Shown: positions 34,832 to 47,830, counted from the stretch's first letter. The stretch is 64,000 nucleotides of DNA from Rotaria sp. Silwood1 (GCA_905250075.1 CAJNOP010000041.1:1155429-1219428); one strand, 5' to 3'. The notes: a model not told the origin generated them from the sequence alone. Program-made: numbers and translations.

Positions 34832-37800
34832 ATGTGCTACTATTGTTGCTATTTAACACATGTTAACTCATCATTATCATCGTCGTCATCAAATATTCAT
34901 GATAATAATCAATATTTTCCATATTATTTTAAACGTCGTCGCATGCGTTCACATAATGGAACTATGTCATTATGTCTTGTTAGTTTAACATTATTTTTCG
35001 TAATGCTAAATATTACTCTTGTTCTTTCGCAATCATCACAAATACAAAAAGAACAATCATCAAATAAAATTCTTCAACAAAATTCTCGAGGTAAATATTA
35101 ACAAAAAAAGAATTTTATGTAAAAAAAAAAACGAACTTAATTTTTATAATTTATTTATCGAATAATATTTTATAGTATTTTGTTTGATAAATATGTTGTT
35201 AAATTTTTCTTCAATAGTATTTTTGACTAATAGTTATTTCATAAAATTTAAGATTTTAGTGTTTATTATTGGCAAATGTAAATGTCTTTTAAATTTTTCT
35301 TTCAAAACATTTTATATGTCATTTTTGTTCGACAAAAAAAACAATAACTTTAAAAATCTCATTATAATAGTAGTCGAAAATAGAAACTAATCTAAGGAAG
35401 CTTTTCTTAATTTAAAAATTTTTAATTAAAAATTTTTCTATATAGATATTTATGGTATTAATACTGTTCTTGATAAAGATCAACAACAAGGTAAATATCA
35501 TCATTATGTGTCATCACCATCATCATCATTATCATCCAATCCAATTAATACTAGTTCAGCAATTCATCCACCAAAAACAAAACGTTTAACACATGAAAAA
35601 CGTCTAATACGTGATTTACTTAGTAATTATCCAACAATATATGCACGTCCAATACGAAATGTATCGGAACCAATAACTGTTTCATTTGGTTTAACACTTA
35701 TACAATTATTTGATCTTGGTTCAACTGGTCAAACCATGCAAACAAATACATGGAAAACATTAATTTGGCAAGATATGAATTTAGTTTGGAATCCTGCTGA
35801 TTATGGTGGATTAGCAACAGTTTGTTTACCAGCTGATTCAATATGGACACCGGTATAATGAAAAAAATAATTTTTTATAAAATATTTTAATAAGAAATTT
35901 CTTTAGGATGTTGTTTTATATAATTATGCGGATGAACGTTTAAAAGATTGGCGTGAAATTTCTGCTGTTATACAAAATACAGGTGATATTCTATATGTAC
36001 CAGCAACAATGCAATTTAGTGTTTGTTTTCTTGATATAACAAAATTTCCTTATGATATTCATCAATGTTCATTAACATATCGTTCATGGACATATGATTT
36101 TTCAAAAGTAAGACTTTCATTTAAAGAAGATATACCAGCTATGGATATGACATCATATTTAAATTCTAATGAATGGAAAGTAATACCACTTGAAGCAAAA
36201 AAAACTATTACCAATGATTCATTTTCATTATTAACATTTACAATGATTATTCAACGAAAAGGTGGTCTCTATGGTTATATTTTAATATTACCTTGTTTAC
36301 TTTTATCTGCAGCAACAATGGTAGTTTTTTGGATTCCACCTGAATCACCAGCAAAAATGATTTTAACTATATCGATTTTTTCTGGCCTTTTTCTTTTATT
36401 ACTTCTGCTTGCTGAATCAATACCAGGTATGAGAATAAGAACTTATAAAAAAAAAAGAATATTTTTCATAAACAAATGTTAAATTCATCTCTTTGATAAT
36501 TGAGAATGATGATATCAAAATAAACGAACAACATTATTATGTTTACTTATCAATATGCATACTAAGTATTAGAAATCAAACAGGACTTCAATCTATTCTT
36601 TAAAAGCAAATGTCGAAGAAAATATTTAAAAATATTCTTTATCTAAATTCCTAGATTATTCTTATTTAATTTTATTCTTTCTTTTTTCCTAAAAAAAACC
36701 TTCTTTTTTTATATCAGTGTTAGCCAGTTTTGTCATTACTAAAGAGTGCAAAGCTCCAGTAGCTTCTGTTTCCTGCATGTAGAAAGACTATAGTAAAAAA
36801 TCACTTAACGAAGCTTTAAAAATTATTTATTCATATCTATTTAAAATCTTTATGACAGCAGTATATTTCCTATATTAAAGATCTAGCAAATATGATCTAA
36901 TCTACTCAATAACACTTCTGTATCATCTAAATTCAAACAAAAAAATCTTAAATTCTATTGTTTGATCGATATAGAACTTTACTTTATTGGAATAAAAGCT
37001 GAAATATTCTATTTTAATTCCATAATCTCATTAAAACATGACAACTATATATACATTATTAATTGACTTATCAGCTTAGAGGATATGCAACATTCTATTA
37101 GTGATAATCTCTGAGGGTGATTACTATTTGATCTGGAATGGTTGACTAGTACTTACGTTTAGTTCCTTTTTTTAAAATCAACTCTACAGACAATTATTAA
37201 ATCTAAAGAGACAATAAATTTTAATAACTTTTTATTTCTATGAATTATCTGTTTTGTCTCTTAATATTTTGTTTTAATTAACTTCTCAGTCTGTTATCCT
37301 AAAAGTCTATGGATCAATATTAAATCATGTATCTAATGTATATAAATCAACGCATATTAAACTGACATATCTATCATTTTTTTTTTATTTAGTGAAAAAT
37401 CGATGATTATCTTACGAGAAAAACAATTTCTTTTTATAAGAAAATTCGAATATATACTTTCATCTCAAAGTGATGAGAAAAGAAAATAGAAAATGTGATT
37501 GAAATAGACATAATTCAAAGTTGATTAAAACTTTTAAAAAGACATTTGCAAATAATAAAGATAGGTTTTTTTTCTAAGTATTAATTACTAGAGTGTGTGT
37601 TCGATTGATCTCAGACTCGGACTTGATCAGATTCCATCTGAATTCGAAAAATTTGGATTCGGTAATCTCTACTAATTACACACAATTATACATTAACATG
37701 TACTTGAAATAGTATTAAAATATGACCTATCAAAATACAACATTTGATCAAATACAGAGAGTACATAATTAGTTGTCGTTCAATTTTTTGATTATCAATC

Positions 37801-39152
37801 TGTTGTTGCCTTTATCGTTTTGCATGATTTAATTATGTTAAATCGGATCAAACTACGTATTTACCATTAACACGATGAGCTATAATAAATGTAAACAACT
37901 TATTCAAACCATTAATAATTCTAGCAAGTTTCGGTTTGAGTAATAGCACAACGAGTTCTAGCAACATTATCAAATTATATTGAACGACTTTTTGTTTCTT
38001 TTCGATAGATTATTATTTTTTTTTTCATAGTGTTGAGTAGTCTTTTGAAAACTGATTGTACAAAATGTTGTTTTTTTTTCATTCTGTTTGTGTAAAACTA
38101 TAAAATAGACGTGCTTACGCAGATGATAATATATGGAATCTGACATTAATGATGTGTAAAGCTATGGAACAAGCACAGAAAAATATATTCATATAGTTTA
38201 TTTAGGTACTTTCTTGTCGTTAATATGATGTCAGATAATTCGATTATAATCATTTGAATGAATGATTTAGTTCATAGTATCATTTATCGAATTATTTCTT
38301 ATTCAATTTCGATAAAATAGAACCTATTGAATTAATTAATAACATGCTTTACAGTTAGAAAAGAATTGTTTAGTATTGAATAACAGTTTTTTTTTTTAAT
38401 TTTAAATTATCTAAATATTTCATTAAGGTGGTGGTGGTACTCCTCATATTGGTTATTATTATTGTGTCAATATGGTTGTTGTTTCAGTAACAGCTGTACT
38501 TGCTACGATCGTCATACATATATATGTTCGAGGTGATCGACGTCAAGATGTTCCTCCATTCATACGTCGTCTTTTTCTTCAATATCTTGCTCGACTTTAT
38601 TGTATGGCTCCAAAAACACCTCAAAATTTATCTGGTTCTGTTTCATCTCGGTATGGTTCACCATTACCTGGAGCTCTCCTATTACCAGAGAAAATATTTT
38701 TAACACCACGTTATCATGAAGAAGAATTTTCTAAAAAACTTAAATTACTTAAACAACGGTTTCATGAATTTCATCGACAACAACAACAAAAACAACGACA
38801 ACAACAACAAAGTTCACTTGTTGTTAATACTATGACAAATGAAACAATAGCTGCATTGAGTGTTAATTTACGTTCTATTGAAAATGATTTAAAAGAAATT
38901 CGAGATTATTTAAGACATATGAAGAAAAAAATTGAAGATACTGATCGATCAAATAAAACTGCTGATGATTGGAAACAAGTTGCTCTTGTACTTGATCGAA
39001 CATTTTTCTTTGCTTATTGTTTTTGGCTTATTTTATCACTTATTGTTATGTTTCCAAAGACGACTAATATATCAAAAGGTACTTGGTCAACACCAACTTT
39101 ACCAACACTTACTAATGTTACTACTAATATAAGCAATTTAACATTGATTTAA
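34832..39152 (+). CDS. Nicotinic-receptor-like Cys-loop channel subunit
   Basis: Pentameric ligand-gated channel subunit of the plasma membrane. Exons 34832-35090, 35446-35852, 35907-36426 and 38428-39152 close in phase to 636 aa. If translation starts at the ATG at 34943, the product is 599 aa and begins with a good signal peptide. The ligand domain has WNPADYGG and IWTPDVVLYNYAD (loop A region), Cys262-Cys276 spaced by 13 residues around FPYD (the Cys-loop) and SWTYD (loop B). Loop C has no vicinal Cys pair, so it is not a classical alpha subunit. TM1 (about 344-364), TM2 (373-392), TM3 (about 402-425) and TM4 (about 578-603) are clear, with a Gln-rich cytoplasmic loop. The TM1-TM2 turn reads PESPAKM instead of the GEKM of cation nicotinic receptors; Pro-Ala before the basic 0' residue is typical of anion channels. 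The third intron is 2.0 kb. Confidence 0.88.
36427..38427 (+). other. Receptor intron 3, 2.0 kb, no gene seen
   Basis: A GTATGA donor after IPG at the end of TM2 joins a TTAAG acceptor before the TM3 exon. The interior is AT-rich. I saw no nested gene or clear mobile element. Confidence 0.55.
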
Positions 39153-41235
39153 TTTTTCTTTTAATATTTCTTTTCTTTTTTTCGTAAAAAGAATATGTCG
39201 GTGCTATATCCTTATTCTAACTTTGTTTTTGTTCTATTTTTTGTATCAAAGATTCACAATTTTTGTATTGTATGTATGAAGTTTTTTCCAATGAGCGATT
39301 ATTATTTAGAAGAATATAATATGATACGCATCATGCTTAAACCAGAATGTTCTCGAGTTTTATTGCAGATGTTCGATTAAACAGAATTGTTTCAATATCA
39401 ATTACTCTTTCCTAATTCGAAAGCTATTTATTTCACTGATACAATAGAGATTACAGAAATGGTTACTGAAATAAAATTACTGAAATGATATTTGACAGAA
39501 ATATTTTTAAAATAAATAAAAAAATAATAATCTTGCTGATTTTTGTTTCACAATTAATTTCAAAATCAAAAACATGATCATGTATGAAGAATTTTAGGTA
39601 TTGCACTCTTCTTAGAAGATCGATTTTACGTGAGTATCACCTATAGATAAATATGATAGTATTTCTATTGCAATTTCGTTGTTGCACAAAACAACTGCGA
39701 AATATTAATTGTTTTCTTTTAATTGATTGAGTGTGAAATTCGATTATATTTTATCCGCAATGGATTGCCTTCAATTTCGTTGCTAAATGTCAATGTATCG
39801 TATGCTTGTTCAGGAAAGTTTTTTCTTATGCAAATCGATGATTAGCTCAATAGTATTAATGAATATCCATCGAACTAGATTGATATAAACGAAAAGTATA
39901 CATTTTACATATTATTCATTACTGATAACAACATGACAATATAGTAATCCTTTGTAGAATTTAGAAAATTAAGTGTAGTTCACTAAACACAGAAAAAAAT
40001 ATTTATATTGATGTTTATTTGAGTGTTATACTTTGTAAATCAAAAAACTACTAAAAGTAATAATATGATACATAGTTGGTAAATTGCTGCGGTTATTTTT
40101 AACATATATAGATTGTACTCGACATTATTCAAGAAGATATCTGATTTTAAATTATTACAGACTGTCGTGTGCTGCTTGGCTATAGACAGTTGGAAGATAA
40201 CTATGATACTGTAAATAGCAATCGTTTATATTCATAAAAGTAGTTTAATTCGTAAGTGTACTGATCTAGACCGAAAACTAATTTGTAAACACATTACTCT
40301 GCAGAGATAATTGCTCTAATCGCAGTTTGTATTTTACAGTGTTCACGTTCACTCGGAAAATACCGAAACTAGCTAATTTTAGTGTTTTCTGAGTGGTTGT
40401 GAGAATATTCAAAATCGTGATTAGGGTTATTAAACGGAGTTTCGGAATCTCTCGATTGTTTAAGGATGTCCATGTAAGAGGATCAGCTTGTCGGTTAGAG
40501 TATTGATGACAGTATATCAAAGATTCGTCCTCACACTGACACACACTCTCACAAAGAATATTCATAGAACCGTTGAAGAAACTTGTTCACATGTGTCTAG
40601 ACGAGATACTCGAGAGCAGTGAGTAATTCAAGTTTTCAGTCGCTGGTTGGTCGTCTAGTACAAGGTAAAAAGTTGTCATTTAAGATATCATCATTTAGAA
40701 GATTTCATGGTCACAAAAATACTATTTTTCTCCGAATTAGTATCATAGTAGCGGCATGAATTTTCTCTTCTATACATACTTCAACGAACAATCCGTTTCC
40801 AATTAAGTCAAGTCTCATTCATAGTTAAACACAATAAAGAGTTATAAAGAAATGCTTGTTATCACATTTTTAAGATATGTTTGAAAAAAACTATCAAGAT
40901 AAAATGTTAGCTTTTGATGATGATTAAGTTCGATCTTATTCACTACAGAGATGAGCAACACCGACTGGCTCTTGTGAAAGCTCTATAGTAGATGGGCTTC
41001 GAATAAATCGGAAAATGTTCGATGCGACTTTAAGAGCTGAAGGCGGTGCAACGATCAGCTTCACATCCACTTATACACGGTATCAAACACGTTTCTATTG
41101 AATACTTGTTGTGAGGTCATTTGGAAATGGTCAATTGAAAGTGAGAACGAAAATGAATGAAATTTAATTTATTTTGATAAAATAGAAAAAGCAATCAAAA
41201 AGACTAATAAAATTTGACTGATACATAGAAAATCA
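39153..41235. other. Intergenic region with one weak candidate frame
   Basis: Between the receptor and the RNA ligase gene there is no supported gene. A minus-strand frame at 40278-40565 (95 codons) has an N-terminal Cys cluster (CESVCQCEDESLIYC) and a C-terminal LRLEQLSLQSN that vaguely recall the N-cap and one unit of an extracellular leucine-rich-repeat protein. That is too little to call. Confidence 0.35.
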
Positions 41236-43131
41236 TCAATCTTCTTGTTCCATATTGGCTGTTGATAATGCTTGTTGACAATTGTCATTAATCCCAAATA
41301 GGTCTTTCGCATGCATCAATGCAAATTGTTTATAATTATTGACTTTACCCGTATATAGATTCATCAGTAATCCCATATATATTTTCATTGATGGTGTATT
41401 ATTTATTAGGATGGCATAATCTTTTCTCGAAAGATGCTTGTTCTTTTCATAAAACTGTTCAATGGATTGAACCATTTGATTGAATTTAGGTCTTACTTGC
41501 TCTTCCATTTTGGTTATTTTCTCCAAAGCTACTACATCATCTTTAAATAATGATCTTAAGTCGTCTGATTGTTCATTGATTATGTTTTCAAATAAATGTT
41601 GTGAAGAATTCACACTGCTTCTACAATGATGTAATTGAAGATATTTGTGAGTTTTGATTTTTACTAGATAAGACGTTTGATCTGAACGAATGATTTCGAC
41701 AACGTAACCTTCGCCTTCGGTCTCACCACGAATGTCTTTCACGAGTTCTTTTTGAGAGAGATGACGTGGAATCGATGTAAATGGAACTACACGTTCGACA
41801 ATCGATTGAAATCCATGTTCACGAAGAAATGAGATGAGATGCCGAGCGAAAAGAGTCTCACCAGTCAAATGAGATCGAATAGAAAGCACAGTCAGTTCGG
41901 AACAAGGATAGTGAAGAACAATGCGATTCAAAGGTGATGTATATTCCATACTGACAGTATAATTAAGATGAACCAGACTTTCGATTTCGTTTTTGAATTG
42001 TCCTATAATTGATTCTTATTTAGTTATAAAAGTCAAGATTACATTCTAGTCAAACAAGGATGTTGAACAAGCATCAAGTTGATGTATATAGAAACAAGCT
42101 AGACAGTTTTAAATGAGACAATGAATGGTGTAGCCAGAAGTTTTTGAGTTGTGTGCAATTTTTCAGCCAAACTATTTTAGGATGTGGGAATCTATCACCA
42201 TCGCAGACGAAATCTTGTAGGCAATTATTATTCAACCATGTAGTAATTCCTACTAGTTCGAAAAATATTGTGGATAATAACTTTTGGATTGATGGACAAT
42301 TACCTGACGACCCATGGCTGATTACGTCACTGGGCAGGATGAAAGTGATAATACGTCGCTTACGCCACTACTTAGTATATTCAAGACAGAGTGACGGAAT
42401 CGCATATAGAGTGATAGTTTGAAAAACTAAGCTTACTAGTGCTAGAAATATTCTATGTTATTCTTCATGAAATCTTTCTTAAGGAATACTATGGAATCTT
42501 TTTCATCTTAAAGCTAACTTGATCATGAAACGATTTCATATGTCATTTTCCTAGAAAAATATGAGCTCAATATTCAGATGCATTCTATTTACAAGATTTT
42601 TAGCTTCGAAAACAGTTGTTCTCTTCCTAAAATAGATTTACTCATCGAAGAGTCATTTCAAAATCATGTTTATCTCTTATTCTAACAAATGACAGTACCG
42701 TTTAGTAATTCCATTGCTTCACATGATTGTGATGAGATCAACGATGCTTTTGATTTCAAACGAACAATTGGTTGATTGTTCTTGTTGAAATGGAGAAATG
42801 TTGAAATTAAGGATCCATCTATTTTAGTCATTTGATCTCCTAATTGTCCTAGCTCATGTTGTTCACAATCGTTGCCCTCTTCATAATTGAAGAATTTTTC
42901 TGGTGGCAATGAAACCAATAGAACATTGTCAGGATCATTGATGTTGAACATTGTTCCACGACAATTTAAAGCAGATGGATGTGAATTGAAACTAGTGTAG
43001 GAACAAAGTCGATAATTGAATATACGATATTTGGTAGAATCAAGTTGAACATCTTTATAATAAAAGCCGTTGTCAGCTGAACATAGTGATGTAAGATTAT
43101 GATAAAGTTGAGGCATTAACTGCACCATCAT
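41236..43131 (-). CDS. T4 Rnl1-type ATP-dependent RNA ligase
   Basis: Joins 5'-phosphate and 3'-OH RNA ends through an enzyme-AMP intermediate; phage T4 Rnl1 repairs cleaved tRNA anticodon loops (family knowledge). Two minus-strand exons, 43131-42699 and 42002-41236, join in phase 1 across a 696-nt intron and give 399 aa; T4 Rnl1 has 374. Order of motifs: N-terminal KYRIFNYRLCSY and ALNCRGTMF; motif I KIDGS with the nucleotidyl Lys at 103; RLKSKAS near 124-130; motif III MEYTSPLNRIV at 163-173 with Glu164; motif IV EGYVV at 242-246; motif V VKIKT with Lys259 and Lys261. The C-terminal domain (about 285-370, SDDLRSLFKDD and GLLMNLYTG) matches the Rnl1-specific, tRNA-recognising part. All expected catalytic residues are present. 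Codon use and the intron look like the host, so any transfer is not recent. Its role in an animal is unknown. Confidence 0.9.
42003..42698 (-). other. Intron of the Rnl1-type ligase gene
   Basis: On the minus strand the donor GTACTG follows AACG and the acceptor ends ATTATAG. The joined codon is Gly145. The plus-strand open frame inside (42144-42422) has no recognisable content. Confidence 0.75.
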
Positions 43132-44077
43132 TGGGCTAGAAATGTGTGCGTATGCTTAGAAATGATTTGTTCGACTTGTATTCAACCGAATATTATATAT
43201 ATAACTACAACAACGATTACAACATCCGTCATCAGCAATATTGCAACACTACGACCGTACTTACGTCATGAAGAATACTCTATGCAGTCAAGTGATTCAT
43301 CTTTTTTCATTCTGTCATATATGTGTTTTATTTCACGAGGTAGAGAAACATTCAGACATTTTTTATACGACATACAGCATAGCATTCATGTAGTCATTTA
43401 CGCGTTGTTTTGTTTTTCTTTTATGAAAATGCAGAGCACCTTTATGGTAAATTGCTGCACGTTTTTATGGTGTAAAACACCATATAGTTGTTATGTGCAA
43501 GTTTTTGTTCTCGATTGTCCGTATCTCAAGCTAATATTTTGCGACTTGATATTCTCGTGAATAGAATATCGATAGAAGCTAGTTGAAACATCATCAACAA
43601 AATAGAGTTTTCAAAATGATAAATATTTTCTCAGATTTTTCTATATGTTACACTATTAACCCAATATAAAGTCTAGACAACGAGCACAACATGTAGACTT
43701 TCTCACATATGTCAAAGATCATGAACACATGCCTAGATGCCTATCTTTGCAGCTAACACTAGCTGTAGTGAATTTTGTTTAAAATAGAAGCTGTTGCCAT
43801 CCTTTATCAACGACACCTAATTTATTCATGATTCTTTACCAAAAGGAAACTTTTTTTTCTGATTTTTGTCTAAATTGAACTACCAATATTTTGAGAATGC
43901 ATGGAAACGTTAAGAAAAATGTTACTTACTAATTTACTGGCATAATGCTACTTTGGATAAATTGTTCATTCTATTTGATGGATGATATGAGTTGATAGGT
44001 ATTCATAGGAATTGCTTAATGTTATATATTACTATGTGAATTAGTTCACCAGAAGTAAAATTCGAATATGGAAAATT
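43132..44077. other. Upstream region of the RNA ligase gene
   Basis: This should hold the promoter of the minus-strand ligase gene. A 138-codon plus-strand frame (43144-43560) overlaps the ligase start region but has no recognisable domain. Nothing else is supported. Confidence 0.4.
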
Positions 44078-44281
44078 GGGATCCCGAAAGATGCGCACGA
44101 CGAAACTTGCGCACGAGCGTGCGGATGAGTGTACGAAGTGAGGGTGAGGGTGCAGGTGTGGATGATAGTGAGGGCGAGGGCAGGTGAGGGTAAGAGTGAG
44201 GTTGAATGGGTCCGTTTTATTTCCTAAACCCTATCCGCACGCTCGTGCGCAAGTTTCGTCGTGCGCATCTTTCGTAGACCC
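44078..44281. mobile_element. 204-bp MITE with 42-bp perfect inner inverted repeats
   Basis: Perfect inverted repeats of 42 bp lie at 44085-44126 and 44233-44274, beginning CGAAAGATGCGCACGACG. Extending outward, the element starts GGGATCC and ends TAGACCC. A candidate 8-bp target duplication GGAAAATT flanks it (44070-44077 and 44282-44289). The inside carries a run of GAGGGT-like words. The 8-bp duplication would suit hAT or P-type elements, but the termini do not decide the family. No coding capacity. Confidence 0.85.
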
Positions 44282-44289
44282 GGAAAATT

Positions 44290-46183
44290 ATCTTTTGACT
44301 TAATTATTCTTGTCCAAGATCATAAAATGAAACCTGGGATCGACACTTACCATTATCGAATGTGCCTGAAGTCAAGATTTCTTGCCATATTTTACTCAAT
44401 TTCTTGTCTTGAAAATTGCATGCATAAACATAAATTTTCAGTTAGATACGTATTTAATCATTAAAGCAAGAATAATAGACATGCTTGATATTCCAAATGA
44501 AAACAAAAACGATTGATTTGTCCGCATGACTCAACTTAGTCGATTGATATTGATACAGACTCATCAATTATGAACCGAGAACTGTTTCTACGATCAAGTT
44601 TATTATTCAGTTTCATCCATATGTGATAATCCGCAATTTCCACATGAAATTTTTCAAGAGTGCTTAGCATTTATATCGCATATGTGCAAAGATAGGGTAC
44701 TTTCTAGTCTCTTTTTTCTTTCTGAGTATGCGCATCAAAAGTTTTTATTTTCGGCCACAATGATCTGGAAAATCGAAAATCATAGAATAATCATTTAAGC
44801 GTTACGATAAAATTCTATGATCGGATCAAAAGCGTTTTGTGAATGCAGTTCATGATGGATAATAAAACAGATCGAAAACCAAGAGAACAATCGATAGTCT
44901 TCATTAGAAACATGTTGATAGCTATGAATTGATTACTCTTAGTAATAAATTTTACAAATAGTTACTTTGCATTTTCATTCTGACTTCGATCAGCTAATTA
45001 CTTTAAACTTAAATTTTCGATTAACAGCGATAGGATAAAATCTTCATTCTAATCATATGTAAATAAGTTTTGGAGAAAAGCGTTTCGTAATAAATCGTAG
45101 AAACGATCATTCGTTTATTATGTTATATCGATTGTTCGATAATGAATATTCAACACTTGGCATTGCATTTCGCAGTCGAGTGAAAATCTACAAGGAGAAG
45201 AGTCTTATTTTTGACATTATGTAATAATTTTCTTCCTTTATTTCAATTTACCTAATAACAAAATTATTGCGTGAAATTTCATTATTGAAAATAACTTCTT
45301 GAAAAGGGATTGTAGAATAGCTGATGAAATGACATCTTTATTATTTTCTTTTTTACTCTCGTGAAGCATTTTTTCTATCTGATGGACCTATAAATGCAAT
45401 GAAAATTTCCGAAAGTATAGCACGACAGAAAAGGATCTATATAATTCTGCATAGACAATGTCAATAAACCTCTTTGATGATCAGCTATTATTCTTCTTTT
45501 TCTTTGATAAAAATTCTTGTTTTTTTTTCGTTATTTTTCTTTATGATCGAATGTTTGTTCTCTTCTAGTTTTTCATGCATAAAATGAGAGCAAGTGAAGA
45601 AAAACAAATTATGCTTTTATTTCAGCTGAAAACATATTCTTACCTAGCGTTTTCTTAGTACATTCATACATGATTCAGCGGTACTAAGGGTTCCACATGT
45701 TTTTTTAACGATTCAAATCGAATAGGCATATATATTTTTGCTAGTGATTTAAAAAAAAATAATACTTTTATTGTTCAGTCAACGAAAACAATAAGTCGAT
45801 AACATATATGAAAAAATCAAATAATAAAATATATTGAAAAAATAGATAAACGATAATATAAGGATACTATATAAAGGGTATTAAATATCATCGCATAAAC
45901 ATACAGTCAGTGTAAAAACGTTTAAAATTTATACTATAAGAAATTGAATCAACAATATGACGCAATCAACATTTTTCTTTTGTGAATTGTGTTAATAGAA
46001 AACCTTTTCCATCCTAACATCTTGAAATCTTATTATATGAAAAGAAAGAATAAACGGAATATTTTCTGTTAAAAAGAATTTGTACAATTCTTTAAATAGA
46101 TATACTATTATTTAAACAAAGAAAAAACAAATTTTTTTAGAAGTATCTCTATTGAGAAGATATGCGACGCTACTACACCTTCT
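44290..46183. other. Intergenic stretch ending in a strong TATA-type promoter
   Basis: No gene supported in this stretch except the promoter-like site at 45868-45909. Confidence 0.4.
45868..45909 (+). promoter_or_regulatory. Candidate core promoter: TATATAAAG plus TCAGT initiator
   Basis: TATATAAAGGG begins at 45868 and an initiator-like AGTCAGTG follows about 37 bp downstream. It points to the short open frame at 46184-46408. The pair of elements is seen directly; activity is inferred. Confidence 0.4.
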
Positions 46184-46408
46184 ATGTACCACTCTTTGAC
46201 CAAAATGCTTGAATTAGTTCATGTTTTCCTAGTGATTTACTTTGCAACTGCTGTATATGGACGTATAAACGTGACAAGTAATCAATTAATTGGACACTTG
46301 TACAGTATTGAATTTCAACTGATTGAACCAAATCTGTACTCGGAACATACAACTGATGATGTCATGGTATTTATATGCGCTATCTTGCAAGCTCGCTTGG
46401 AGAACTGA
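46184..46408 (+). CDS. Candidate short secreted protein, 74 codons
   Basis: This is a single open frame with an internal Met8 followed by a hydrophobic stretch (LELVHVFLVIYFATAVYG) that looks like a signal peptide with a plausible cleavage after VYG. An N-glycosylation site (NVT) comes next. It lies about 275 bp downstream of a TATA-plus-initiator promoter. No family is recognised. It may be only the first exon of a longer gene, since a GTATTT that could act as donor follows DDVM. Weak evidence overall. Confidence 0.3.
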   Translation: MYHSLTKMLELVHVFLVIYFATAVYGRINVTSNQLIGHLYSIEFQLIEPNLYSEHTTDDVMVFICAILQARLEN

Positions 46409-47830
46409 CTAGAACATACATGTTGAAATGTCATTTTAAAAATGTTCTATATGCTTTTACTTCAAATCAGTTTTTCGACTACATAAAGTTAGAAAAAAAA
46501 TCGAGATGAATAGCTAGAACGAGGATCCTTTGAACAATGTTATTCTCAACTGTCTTTTTTTTTGAAAACACTCGATAATTGTTTCAATCAATTTACCGGC
46601 ATCTTTATCAGAAAACTCAAATTTGGGTATAAGCAATGAAACTATGATATACATTCGTGCATCAATAGAGTTTTCTATGCGTTCCATGCCTTCTAAATGA
46701 AACAAATATTCTAATCCAATAAGAATGAAAAGTCATTCGTTTAATGTTCAATGGTTCTGTTTTTCTGTGTCATTATCATGATATGATATAGAAGTTTTTG
46801 TGCAGTCTGTATGAGTGAAAGGATATTCAAATTTAAGATGAAACAACCATGAATCGTCGCATGTTTGATGAAATTTGTTTTCTTCAGTCAATTAACCTCG
46901 TCCTTACGAACAACTTACTCAATCTGACATTCGTCGCAGAAAAATGCATCGACGAATAATGAAAAGATTTGTCATATTCGCTATTACAGATATTAGCATA
47001 ATCATTCGATAAATATTGTGATGAAAATTATTATTAGCCTCTGTACATTCGAATAAAATTTCAATTAGATAGACATTGACAACTGATTTTGGGTTTGGTA
47101 ATCGAAATTGTTCTATTTAGTTTACCCTTCCAGATCAATTGCTGCCAATACCGTTAGTATTTGTATTTGATAAATCGATTCGATCTACCTTTTCAATGAG
47201 AGCAATATTTACATCGCTTCAGATCTGTCCAGTAAACGTCCACATTTTTATTCTGAATCAAGCTTCTGATAAAAAAATATTAATGTATAATATCATGTTC
47301 CGCATTCAATGACGAAGATATTACGAATATTGTACAGTGTAAAAGAAACATTGATTCTACTTGATAATGTTAGTAATAGCTAGCCAATGGACGAAAATAA
47401 TCACAAGACGTCTTTCTCTAAATCTTGTGGATCGAAAATAATATGGTCTTGATAGTCGTATCTATGGTTTGTCTAGTATGTTGAAAAGCATTTCTAATTG
47501 AGAAAGCTCTGAATATTATAAAAAAATTCTGATGGATTACAATATGTGTTAACAGAGATATATTCGACTGACTTTTATCAGAAGATACAAAACGGTGCTC
47601 TTCATCTTTTACATATAATGAAAACAATAAAAAAAAAGCAGCTGAGACATGATTCAATGGTGATATCGTTACGCATCATCAACCGCCTTTGCATGCTTAT
47701 AAGAAAAGTAACGTAAAAAAAATAAAAAAAAATGAGAGTGTAAAGAAGGGAAAAAAGTGATATCATGCGTTTCGTCTATTTATTGATTGGATGCATGTGA
47801 CAAGAAAAGCATTCGATATATAACATTGTG
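46409..47830. other. Intergenic stretch, nothing supported
   Basis: A 59-codon minus-strand piece (46514-46690) preceded by an acceptor-like TTTCATTTAG reads MERIENSIDARMYIIVSLLI and could be a gene remnant. Its family is not recognised. Nothing else was seen. Confidence 0.35.

Noticed and set aside
37600-37680. Sequence with ACTCGGACTTGAT and ATTCGGT words that recalls a repeat
   Set aside because: Too short and without clear periodicity, terminal repeats or partner copies in the window.
42144-42422. Plus-strand open frame between two ligase exons
   Set aside because: It is inside the intron of the opposite-strand RNA ligase gene and shows no domain.
43144-43560. 138-codon plus-strand open frame upstream of the ligase
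   Set aside because: Hydrophobic but of irregular composition with no motif; probably chance in AT-rich DNA.
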